64,000 bases of DNA, from assembly GCF_016887565.1 (NCBI RefSeq), contig NZ_CP069396.1, positions 10,646,001 through 10,710,000 on the forward strand. Direction: 5' to 3'. Shown here piece by piece: positions 18,879-26,775 of this stretch. The notes under the pieces are model-generated. The model was not told the origin of the DNA and ran no database searches. It was given only the letters and a program-made list of their open reading frames with translations. Source of the DNA: Archangium violaceum. Its GTDB lineage: Bacteria; Myxococcota; Myxococcia; Myxococcales; Myxococcaceae. The number at the start of each line of letters is the position of its first letter. Within the stretch, counting starts at the first letter, position 1. A program made the translations under genes and the position numbers.

Positions 18879-19874
18879 ATGGCACGCCCGTCGCAAGACC
18901 CCGCTCGTCTCGTACGCGAGGTCCGCATGATGAAGCAGCAAGCCAAGGTGGTTCGTTTCGCGGTGCCCGAGGGCCGTGGCGAATACGGAACGCAGGGGGA
19001 GCGGGAGATGCGTCGCTCCAATGCCCTGCTCGAGGAGACCGTCCGGCAGCGCACGGCCGAGCTGGAGCGGACCAACGCCCGGCTCGAGGAGAGCCTGCGG
19101 CAACTCCAGATCGCCCAGGCCCAGCTCCTCTTCGCCGAGCGGCTGGCGACCATCGGCCAGCTCGCGGCGGGCCTCGGCCATGAAATCAACAACCCGCTCG
19201 CCTTCATCCTCGGCAATCTCGACTACGTGCAGCAGCAACTGGCCCGGACCTCGGGCGCCCCCTCGCCGGAGGACAGCCAGGAGATGATGGAGGCGCTCGC
19301 CGACGCGCGGGACGGAGCCGAGCGCGTCCGCCTCATCGTGAGGGACCTCAAGGTGCTCTCCCACCCCAACGACATGGAGCTCGGCCCGGTGGATGTGGTG
19401 GCCACCCTGCGCGGCGCGGCGAAGGTGGCGGCGTACGAGGTGCGCGGCCGGGCCCGGCTGGTGGAGGCGCTGGACGCCGTCCCGCCCGTGAATGCGCACA
19501 GGGCCCGGCTGTGCCAGGTGTTCCTCAACCTCCTCATCAACGCCGCCCACGCCATTCCTCCGGGACAGGCGACGCGGAACGAGATCCGCCTCTCCGCCCG
19601 GATGGACGGCACCACGCGAGTCCTCGTGGAGGTGAGTGACACGGGGTGCGGCATCTCCCCGGGGAACCTGGAGCGCATCTTCAGCCCGTTCTTCACCACC
19701 AAGCCCGTCGGCGTGGGGACGGGACTCGGGCTGTCGGTGTGCCACGGCATCGTCACCGCGCTGGGCGGGGACATCTCCGTGGAGAGCGAGGTGGGCCGGG
19801 GCTCCACCTTCCGCGTGAGCCTCCCCGTGTACGAAGCCTCCTGCATCGAGGTCGGCTCATCCCGCGCCGCCTGA
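18879..19874 (+). CDS. Soluble sensor histidine kinase with coiled-coil N-terminus
   Basis: 331 residues. There is no sensor or membrane domain, only a short N-terminal tail, a heptad coiled coil (about 40-90), HisKA with LGHEINNPLAFILGN, and a HATPase with NLLINAAHA, DTGCGI and GVGTGLGLSVCHGI. ATG at 18879 follows GGGAGCGG at 8-9 nt. A GTG at 18822 and an ATG at 18927 are alternatives, none changing the domains. The catalytic part is very close to the membrane kinase at 26776-28500 in this window, so they are probably recent paralogues. No regulator is adjacent. Confidence 0.9.
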   Translation: MARPSQDPARLVREVRMMKQQAKVVRFAVPEGRGEYGTQGEREMRRSNALLEETVRQRTAELERTNARLEESLRQLQIAQAQLLFAERLATIGQLAAGLGHEINNPLAFILGNLDYVQQQLARTSGAPSPEDSQEMMEALADARDGAERVRLIVRDLKVLSHPNDMELGPVDVVATLRGAAKVAAYEVRGRARLVEALDAVPPVNAHRARLCQVFLNLLINAAHAIPPGQATRNEIRLSARMDGTTRVLVEVSDTGCGISPGNLERIFSPFFTTKPVGVGTGLGLSVCHGIVTALGGDISVESEVGRGSTFRVSLPVYEASCIEVGSSRAA

Positions 19875-19876
19875 CC

Positions 19877-21190
19877 TCACGCACCAGGCTTCGAGCCCTC
19901 CTCTGAGTTGGCCATGAGATGGAGGCCCACGTCGGGCACGACCTTGGGCTCGTCCTTCACCAGATGGAAGAACTGGTCGCGGAAGGCCTCCGGCGTCAGG
20001 TGGGCGACCTTGGCGAATCTGGCCAGCTCCTCCGGCTTGTCGAAGTCCTCCCGCTTGAGCCGGAGCATGAACCCGCGAGCGATGAGGTAGCGGTCCGAGT
20101 CGACATCCACCATCCGCACCCGGGGCCGCCCGGTGGCCGGGTCCTTCATCTCCTGGAACGAGATGGGACGGAAGCGCCCGTCGATCATCGACACCACCGC
20201 CTCGGTGCCACCCTGGATGATGTACCGGGCCGCGCAGTGACCCAGGTCGCGCGTGTACTCCATGTCGAACGGGATGGGGTCGGCGCAGCGCACCTCGTAC
20301 CCGATGTACTTGGGAATGAGGGTGGCCTTGATGCCCAGGCCCTCGAGCCGCTCCTCCACGCCCTTGATGAGCACCTCCCCCAGGTTGATCTGCGCCACGT
20401 GGATGTTGCCCATGTGGTCGCGCGGCAGCTCCGTGTGCTTCGCCAGATCCTCGGGGTCGATGCAGTCGGCGAGGCCCTCGGCGATGAGGGCGATGCCATC
20501 CGGGCGGCCATAGGCCAGCCGCTTGATGACCGAGCCCGCGAGGATGTCCACCACGGTAGCGAACGGGACCCGGCTCTTGCGGAACTCCTCGGGGATGAGG
20601 GTGTTGGTCGCCCCCACCGACTTGCCGATGGCCAGGGCGAGGTGCCCCGCCTTCCGCCCCTGGGCGATGACGTAGTACCAGCGCGAGGTGGTCTTCGCGT
20701 CGACCATGAGGTTCTTCACGATCTCCACGCCCACGTGACGCGCGGTCTGGAAACCGAAGGTGCTCGTGTCGTCGGGCAGGTCGATGTCGTTGTCGATCGT
20801 CTTGGGCACGTGCACCACGCGGATCTTCCCGCGGGTCTTCTCCGAGATGATCTGCGCGAGCGTCGCGGTGCCATCACCCCCGATGGTGATGAGCATGCCC
20901 ACGTCGAGCCGATCGAGCGCGTCGAGGGTCCGCTGGAGGTGCTCGGGGGAGCGGGTCGGGTTGGCGCGGGAGATGCCGATGTACGAGCCGCCCCGGAAGT
21001 GGATGCGGCTGGTGTCGGCGATGGTGAGGGGGACGACGTGGGAGATGTCTCCCTCCGCGAGCCACTTGAAACCATCCTGGATACCGATGACCTCCACCCC
21101 CGAGAGACAGGCCCGGATGGTGGCCGCTCCAATCACGCTGTTGATGCCCGGGGCCGGTCCTCCGGCGACGACGATGGCGAGCTTCTTCAT
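19877..21190 (-). CDS. 6-phosphofructokinase, PPi/ATP-type group II
   Basis: 437 residues of the PfkA superfamily, phosphorylating fructose 6-phosphate. GGPAPGINSVIGA is the N-terminal phosphate loop, PKTIDNDIDLPDDTSTFGFQ holds the catalytic TIDND, then MGNIHVAQINLGE and KYIGYEVRCADP. The donor-deciding positions read Gly in TIGGDGTAT and Lys in PKTIDND. E. coli ATP-PFK has Gly/Gly and classical PPi-PFKs have Asp/Lys, so this Gly/Lys combination (as in trypanosomal ATP-PFKs) leaves the donor open, with ATP favoured. ATG at 21190 is supported by the family N-terminus MKKLAIVVAGGPAPG. It is convergent with the kinase at 18879, two bases apart. Confidence 0.93.
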   Translation of the reverse strand: MKKLAIVVAGGPAPGINSVIGAATIRACLSGVEVIGIQDGFKWLAEGDISHVVPLTIADTSRIHFRGGSYIGISRANPTRSPEHLQRTLDALDRLDVGMLITIGGDGTATLAQIISEKTRGKIRVVHVPKTIDNDIDLPDDTSTFGFQTARHVGVEIVKNLMVDAKTTSRWYYVIAQGRKAGHLALAIGKSVGATNTLIPEEFRKSRVPFATVVDILAGSVIKRLAYGRPDGIALIAEGLADCIDPEDLAKHTELPRDHMGNIHVAQINLGEVLIKGVEERLEGLGIKATLIPKYIGYEVRCADPIPFDMEYTRDLGHCAARYIIQGGTEAVVSMIDGRFRPISFQEMKDPATGRPRVRMVDVDSDRYLIARGFMLRLKREDFDKPEELARFAKVAHLTPEAFRDQFFHLVKDEPKVVPDVGLHLMANSEEGSKPGA

Positions 21191-21330
21191 GTCTCCGTCC
21201 CTTGTGGTTTCCCCACAGTCTGTCCCGAAGGAGCAGCGGAACTAAGCGAAAACCGGGGAGATTGCCAGATGGACGGTCGACATGAGCGGGTATCATCGTC
21301 CTCGGGAAACCAGCAGCCTACGAGGCCGCC

Positions 21331-21678
21331 ATGCGCCAGATGCTGATGTGTCTGTTGCTCGCAGCTTGTCTACCCACCGAGAACGCCATCACGACATGGG
21401 CTGAGACGACAACGGCTCTCCTTGCCCACTACGCGCCGCCACTCGCGAAGCCCGCAGATGAGAAGGCGTCGCCAGCCCATGCTGACATGGCAGGAGGATG
21501 TACACCCCGTCGCCGGCCAGTGAACAAGAACCGATGCCTGGACTCGGCGGCCGCTGGTGCCGCGGTGTGGACTGCGTTCTGTGGAGACATCGAAGACGCC
21601 AGTCTCCGAAAGAGATGCTTCGAGGTCAGCCTGGAGAGCGAGCAGCGACGGAAGGGATTCTGCCATAACTTCTTCTAG
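21331..21678 (+). CDS. Small Cys-rich predicted lipoprotein (possible Sit-like accessory protein)
   Basis: 115 residues with a type II signal peptide MRQMLMCLLLAACLPT (lipobox LLAAC, Cys13). The mature part carries a compact C-terminal cysteine pattern: RCLDSAAAGAAVWTAFCGDI, then R-x-RCF, ESE and GFCHNFF. Base composition is clearly less GC-rich than the neighbours, and the downstream DUF6968-like gene follows after 11 bp with similar composition. I suspect a small lipoprotein toxin or accessory protein paired with that gene, as myxobacterial Sit toxins are lipoproteins, but the family is not recognised with certainty. Confidence 0.7.
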   Translation: MRQMLMCLLLAACLPTENAITTWAETTTALLAHYAPPLAKPADEKASPAHADMAGGCTPRRRPVNKNRCLDSAAAGAAVWTAFCGDIEDASLRKRCFEVSLESEQRRKGFCHNFF

Positions 21679-21689
21679 GACTAGACAGC

Positions 21690-22121
21690 ATGGCCAGTGA
21701 GTCTTTCGCGCAGAGGCTCGAACCCAGCAACAAGGCTTCCGGTCCCATCATCGCCGAGAGGGTGTTCGAGCTGAACGGACGGCCTCGGTCGGTTCGCGTG
21801 CGGATAAGAAAGCCTCGCCGTGACCCGAAGACCGGGAACCATTGGTGCACATTCCAGGTGTCCGGATTGGCGAAGGCGATGGGCTTCAAGGTATGGGGCA
21901 TCGACTCGCTCCAAGCCCTTCAGCTCGCGGTGCGCGCGGCAGGAGAACTTCTGCGGGAAGAAGGCCACGACATCACGTGGTGTGGCGATCAGGATCTCGG
22001 ATTCCCCAAGACGTATCCCTCCTTCCTTTCCGAATCGGCCTACTCACGGATCGAACGGATGATCGATCGTGAGATCGCCAGAGAGGAACGGCTCCCGCGA
22101 AAGAAACGGAAAGCACCTTGA
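21690..22121 (+). CDS. DUF6968-like protein, hypothetical
   Basis: 143 residues, no signal peptide. The core SVRVRIRKPRRDPKTGNHWC, then VWGIDSLQALQLAVRAAGEL and FPKTYPSF, resembles the small domain labelled DUF6968 in myxobacterial genomes (from memory and not certain). It starts 11 bp after the lipoprotein gene and shares its lower GC content and mixed codon third positions. It is plausibly the cytosolic partner (immunity or modifier) of the lipoprotein. The C-terminus is strongly basic (ERLPRKKRKAP). Confidence 0.7.
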   Translation: MASESFAQRLEPSNKASGPIIAERVFELNGRPRSVRVRIRKPRRDPKTGNHWCTFQVSGLAKAMGFKVWGIDSLQALQLAVRAAGELLREEGHDITWCGDQDLGFPKTYPSFLSESAYSRIERMIDREIAREERLPRKKRKAP

Positions 22122-22190
22122 GGATGCGTGGTGCTGTTCCCTGAGCCTCTGTGGCATGGTCACCCCCGACCGTTGAGGGGGGACCCACCC

Positions 22191-22889
22191 GTGCTGCAAG
22201 CGCTCCTCGAGCTGCTCTATCCGCCCGCGTGCATCGCCTGCGCGAAGGTGATGCCCGTGCGCGCCGCCTTCTGTGAGACGTGCGATCTCGCCGTGGAGCG
22301 CCTCCCCCCCGCGCGCTGCCGCACCTGCGCCGAGCCCGGCTCCTTCCCCCGCGACATCTGCCCCCGCTGCCGCGACCTGCCGCCCCCCTTCGCCCGCGCC
22401 TGCGCCCCCTTCGCCCACGAGGGCCCCGTCGCCCGCGCCATCCACCGCTTCAAGTACGAGGACCACCCGGAGCTCGCCCCCGCCCTCGCGGAGCTGCTCG
22501 CCTCCGAGTCCCGCCAGTTCCTCTCCCAGGCGCCCGACCTGCTCGTCGCCCTCCCCCTCCATGACCGGCGCTTCCGCGAGCGCAAGTACGACCAGGCCCA
22601 GCTCCTGGCCGGTGAGCTGGCCCGCGCCACGGGCCGCCAGGCCCCCGTGGGACTCCTCTCCCGGGCCCGGGAGACACAGCGCCAGGTGGGCCTCTCCGAA
22701 TCCGACCGGGCCCGGAACGTGGCCGGTGCCTTCTCCGCCGCCCCCTCGGTCGCCGGCCGCGCCCTCCTCCTGGTGGACGACGTCCTCACCACCGGGGCCA
22801 CCGCCCGGGCCGCCGCCGACGCCCTCCTGGCGGCCGGCGCCACCCGTGTCGAGGTCCTGACACTCGCCCGTGCCTTCTCGCTCGCTTGA
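22191..22889 (+). CDS. comF: ComF-family phosphoribosyltransferase-like protein
   Basis: 232 residues. The N-terminal double zinc-finger region has four CxxC-type pairs (CIAC, CETC, CRTC, CPRC). The phosphoribosyltransferase fold follows, with FKYEDHPELAPALAELLA, the VALPLHDRRFRERKYDQAQL block and the PRPP loop LLLVDDVLTTGATA. ComF/GntX proteins are linked to DNA uptake, and the enzymatic reaction is unsettled. GTG at 22191 was chosen because it follows GAGGGGGGA and begins directly at LQALLELLYPPAC, the usual family N-terminus. An ATG-less upstream extension carries no domain. Confidence 0.9.
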   Translation: MLQALLELLYPPACIACAKVMPVRAAFCETCDLAVERLPPARCRTCAEPGSFPRDICPRCRDLPPPFARACAPFAHEGPVARAIHRFKYEDHPELAPALAELLASESRQFLSQAPDLLVALPLHDRRFRERKYDQAQLLAGELARATGRQAPVGLLSRARETQRQVGLSESDRARNVAGAFSAAPSVAGRALLLVDDVLTTGATARAAADALLAAGATRVEVLTLARAFSLA

Positions 22890-23014
22890 ACCCGACATTT
22901 CAGTTGCCTGCCCGCCTCCATCGGCGCATGCAGGGGAAGGCTCTCCGACGCCCGGCTGTTCACCCGCGCCGGCTCTCCCTGCCGGCCCTTTATTCCGACG
23001 GACGAGGAAAACGG

Positions 23015-26000
23015 ATGTCCCGTACCCCACGGCTCGCCGCGCTCTCGCGCACCACCTGGCTCGTCGCCCTGCTCGTGCTCGCCTGCCCGCTGCTGACCCG
23101 GGCCGCCGCCGAGACCAGCGCCACCGCCGCCCGGGAACAGGCCGACGAGGCCCTGAAGCTCGCTTCCTCGCCCCGCGGGGCGGCCCAGCTCATCCGGCTG
23201 CACGCCTTCAAGGAAGACCTCGAGGACCTCACCCCCCTGGTGAAGACCTATGGCGAGGTCATCTCCCGGCGCGACAGCGACGCGGGCGCCCGCGCCACCG
23301 CGCACCTGCTGCTGATGGACCTGGAGCGCGCCCGCGGCCGCATGCAGCGCGCCTCCGAGCTGCAGGACGCCCTGGGCTTCATCGGCGAGTACTACGTCGT
23401 CGGCGGCTTCGACAACGAGGGCAAGTCCGGCTGCGATACGGACTTCGGCCCCGAGGCGGCCGCGTTGGATCTCACCGCCAGCTACGCGGGCGCCAAGGGC
23501 CGCCAGGTGTCCTGGCGCCGGCTCTCCGTCACCCCCACCGACGGCTACGTCGACCTGGGCACCGCGCTGCGCCCCAACCGCGAGGCCGTGGCCTACGCCC
23601 TCACCTGGCTGGAGGCTCCGGCCGAGACGCGCGTGGCGCTCGGCGTGGGCACCTCCGGCGCCTTCCGTCTCTGGGTGAATGGCGAGAAGGTGACCACCAG
23701 TGACAGCTACAACGCGCCCCGGCCCGACCAGTCGCGCGTCTCCGTGCGCCTGCGCAAGGGCTTCAACCGCGTCCTCCTCAAGGTGTGCCAGGACACGGGC
23801 CCGCTCGGCTTCTACCTGCGCCGTGACCCTCCCGCCCGCATCCGCGCCACCCTGCCCTCCCCCCTCCCCGTCCTCGCCAAGGGCCCCTCCGCCTCGCCCC
23901 AGGTGCTGCCCACCGTCACCTCCGCCATGAAGGACGCGGTGGCCAGGGCCCCCCAGGACGCGCAGCTGCGCGGCGAGTACGCCACCGTGCTCGACTTCTT
24001 CCGCGCCTTCGACGAGCGCGAGCACACCTCCACCGTGGAGGCCGACCGCGCCGCCTCCGCCGCCCCGCAGGACGTGCGGCTGCAGCTGCTGGCCGCCAGC
24101 GCCCACCGCGATGACCTCAACCTGCGCCGCCGCTTCCTCGAGGCCGCCTTCCGCGCCGATCCCACCTCCGTCCAGGCCCGCGTGGCCCTCGCCGAGCACG
24201 AGCTGGAGCGCGGCCACCCCGAGCGCGCCATCGAGCTGCTCAAGCCCGTGGTGGAGCTGGCCCCCGACTCGGCCGCCGCCCGCCTCACGCTGGCTCGCGC
24301 CCACGAGGCCCTGGGTGAGTCCGCCCGCGCGCACATGATGGTGGAGGAGGCCCTCCAGCGCCTGCCGCGCATCCCCCGCGTGGTGCGCTCCGCCGCCAGC
24401 TCCGCCCGCGTGCTGGACCGCCCGCAGGACGCGGTGGCCCGCCTGCGCGTGGCGCTCGCGCTGCGCCATGACGACCGCTCCAGCCGCGCCCTGCTCGCCC
24501 TGCTGCTGGCGGACATGGGTCAGGTGGAGGCCGCCGCGCGCGAGTACACCCAGCTGCTCGCGTTGGACCCCTTCGACAACTCCACCCGGCTCAAGCTGGC
24601 CGAGCTGCGCGCCGCCAATGGTCAGGCCGACGCGGCCACCGCCTGGTTCGCCGAGGCCCGCGCCCTCTCCCCCGACGAGCCCGAGGTGTACGAGCGCGAG
24701 GGCCGCGCCCTGCTCTCCGCCGGCCGCCGCGAGGAGGCCGTGTCCGCCTTCGAGCGCTCGCTGGCCCTGCGCCCGCAGAACCCCGCCCTCAAGGAGGCCG
24801 TGCGCACCCTCAAGGGCGAGTCCGCCAGCGCCGGCACCCAGTACCTCATCGACTTCAAGGACCTCCTCAAGGAGGCCGAGGGCTACACCAACGAGGACGC
24901 CGTCTACCTCGTGGACACCACCTACGTGCGCGTGCAGAAGAGCGGTCTGTCCGGCCGGCTGCAGCAGTTCGCCGTGAAGGTGCTCAACGCCCGCGGCGTG
25001 GAGGCCTTCCGCACCTACCCCATCACCTACTCGCCGGACCGCCAGGAGGTGCGCATCCTGCGCGCCCGCATCACCAAGCCGGATGGCTCCGTGGTGGACA
25101 GCTACGGCGAGAGCGACCGCAACATGAACGAGCCCTGGACGGGCATGTATTACGACTCCCGCGCCAAGGTGCTCTCCTTCCCCGCGCTCGCCGCCGGGGA
25201 CGTGCTGGAGCTGCAGTACCGCCTGGACGACACCGCCCAGGAGAACCTCCTGTCCGACTACTGGGGTGACGTGGAGAGCGTCCAGGGTGTCTACCCGAAG
25301 GTGCGCTACCAGTTCCTCGTGGACATGCCCAAGGAGCGGCCCCTCTACTGGAACGAGAAGAAGCTGCCCGGGGTGACGCACGCCCGCGAGGACGTGGACA
25401 CCGGCCGTGTCCTCTACCGCTGGGGCGCGAAGCACGTGGCCAAGGTGGTGCCGGAGCCCGGCATGCCCGGCTGGGCCGAGGTCGCCGCCAACCTCCACAT
25501 CTCCACCTACCGCACCTGGGACGAGGTGGGCCGCTACTGGTGGGGCCTCGTGCGCGACCAGCTCACCCCCAATGACGAGCTGCGCCGCACCACGGACACC
25601 GTCCTCCAGGGCGTGGACCGCAAGGACCAGCAGGCAGTGGTGCGCGCCATCTACAACTTCGTGGTGACGAACACGCGCTACGTGGCGCTCGAGTTCGGCA
25701 TCCACGGCTTCAAGCCCTACCGGGTGGACCGGGTGCTGTCGCGCCGCTTCGGCGACTGCAAGGACAAGGCGAGCCTCATCCACGCCATGCTGAAGGTGGC
25801 GGGCGTGGACAGCCGTCTGGTGCTGCTGCGCATGCGCAACCTGGGCGCCATCGACGGCGAGCCGGCCAGCCTCGCGGCCTTCAACCACGCCATCGTCTAC
25901 GTGCCGAAGTACGACCTGTACCTGGACGGCACCGCCGAGTTCCACGGCGCGCGCGAGCTGCCCAGCGCGGACCGCCTGGCCAACGTGCTGGTGGTGGAGC

Positions 26001-26701
26001 CGGGCGGCAAGGCCACCTTCCTCACCACCCCCGAGGCCCGCCCCGAGGACAACGCCACCCGCCTCTCCATGGACCTGGCCCTCAAGCCGGACGGCAGCGC
26101 CGAGGTGTCTGGCGCCTCCACCGTGGGCGGGCAGATGGCGCCCGAGTACCGCCGCGCCTACCGCTCCGTGGCCTCGCGCCGCTCCACCTTCGAGCGCGCC
26201 TGGGCCCAGAGCTTCCCCGGCCTCAATGTCCAGGACGTGAAGCTCAACGACACCACGCGCCTGGATGACGACGTGCAGGTGGACTTCAAGATGGCCATCC
26301 CCCGCTTCGCCGAGGCCGCCCCCGGCCATCTGCGCTTCCTCCCCTTCGGCACCGGCCGCGCCTACACCCAGTCCTATGCCTCGCTCGCCGAGCGCCGCTT
26401 CGACCTGATGATGAGCGGCCCCTGGGTGAACCACTTCACCTTCCGCTACACCCTGCCCCAGGGCTACTCCGTCGCCGAGCTGCCGTCCAACCAGCAGGAG
26501 GAGACGCCCTTCGGCCGGGTGCGCCTCACCTACCGCCAGGAGGGCAACCAGCTCATCTGCGAGGGCGAGGTGGCCCTCACCGCCGCCCGGGTGAAGGCCG
26601 ACGACTACGCGGCCTTCCGCTCCTTCCTCAACCGAGTAGACCAGGGCTTCGCTCGCAAGGTCATCCTGCGGGGTCCCGCTTCGCCCACTGCTGAACGTTG
26701 A
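23015..26701 (+). CDS. Exported TPR / DUF3857 / transglutaminase-like protein
   Basis: 1228 residues. A signal peptide (hydrophobic WLVALLVLACPLLTRAAA) is followed by an N-terminal region with a beta-rich segment (GTSGAFRLWVNGEKV) and a long TPR solenoid (about 330-600). A DUF3857-like domain comes next (AVKVLNARGVEAFRTYPITY, about 660-830), then a transglutaminase core with Cys in RRFGDCKDKASL, His in FNHAIVYV and Asp in LYLDGTAEF, completing the triad. The C-terminus is beta-rich. It probably acts in the periplasm on peptide or polyamine cross-links, or as a non-catalytic fold. ATG at 23015 follows GACGAGGA. An earlier frame at 22886 would place 43 residues before the signal peptide and was rejected. 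Confidence 0.9.
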   Translation: MSRTPRLAALSRTTWLVALLVLACPLLTRAAAETSATAAREQADEALKLASSPRGAAQLIRLHAFKEDLEDLTPLVKTYGEVISRRDSDAGARATAHLLLMDLERARGRMQRASELQDALGFIGEYYVVGGFDNEGKSGCDTDFGPEAAALDLTASYAGAKGRQVSWRRLSVTPTDGYVDLGTALRPNREAVAYALTWLEAPAETRVALGVGTSGAFRLWVNGEKVTTSDSYNAPRPDQSRVSVRLRKGFNRVLLKVCQDTGPLGFYLRRDPPARIRATLPSPLPVLAKGPSASPQVLPTVTSAMKDAVARAPQDAQLRGEYATVLDFFRAFDEREHTSTVEADRAASAAPQDVRLQLLAASAHRDDLNLRRRFLEAAFRADPTSVQARVALAEHELERGHPERAIELLKPVVELAPDSAAARLTLARAHEALGESARAHMMVEEALQRLPRIPRVVRSAASSARVLDRPQDAVARLRVALALRHDDRSSRALLALLLADMGQVEAAAREYTQLLALDPFDNSTRLKLAELRAANGQADAATAWFAEARALSPDEPEVYEREGRALLSAGRREEAVSAFERSLALRPQNPALKEAVRTLKGESASAGTQYLIDFKDLLKEAEGYTNEDAVYLVDTTYVRVQKSGLSGRLQQFAVKVLNARGVEAFRTYPITYSPDRQEVRILRARITKPDGSVVDSYGESDRNMNEPWTGMYYDSRAKVLSFPALAAGDVLELQYRLDDTAQENLLSDYWGDVESVQGVYPKVRYQFLVDMPKERPLYWNEKKLPGVTHAREDVDTGRVLYRWGAKHVAKVVPEPGMPGWAEVAANLHISTYRTWDEVGRYWWGLVRDQLTPNDELRRTTDTVLQGVDRKDQQAVVRAIYNFVVTNTRYVALEFGIHGFKPYRVDRVLSRRFGDCKDKASLIHAMLKVAGVDSRLVLLRMRNLGAIDGEPASLAAFNHAIVYVPKYDLYLDGTAEFHGARELPSADRLANVLVVEPGGKATFLTTPEARPEDNATRLSMDLALKPDGSAEVSGASTVGGQMAPEYRRAYRSVASRRSTFERAWAQSFPGLNVQDVKLNDTTRLDDDVQVDFKMAIPRFAEAAPGHLRFLPFGTGRAYTQSYASLAERRFDLMMSGPWVNHFTFRYTLPQGYSVAELPSNQQEETPFGRVRLTYRQEGNQLICEGEVALTAARVKADDYAAFRSFLNRVDQGFARKVILRGPASPTAER

Positions 26702-26775
26702 GCCGGGGGGGCCTCCGGTCCCTTTCCGCGAATTCACGGGATATCCTCGTTACACGGCATGGGGGAGGGTCCGTG

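Noticed and set aside
21191-22190. Direct repeats flanking the small lipoprotein/DUF6968 pair
   Set aside because: I compared both flanks and saw no shared segment of useful length.
22217-26737. A very long open frame on the minus strand, antisense to the TPR/transglutaminase gene
   Set aside because: It is His/Ala/Gly/Arg-rich without any domain and mirrors the coding frame of the sense gene, as expected from high GC at third positions.
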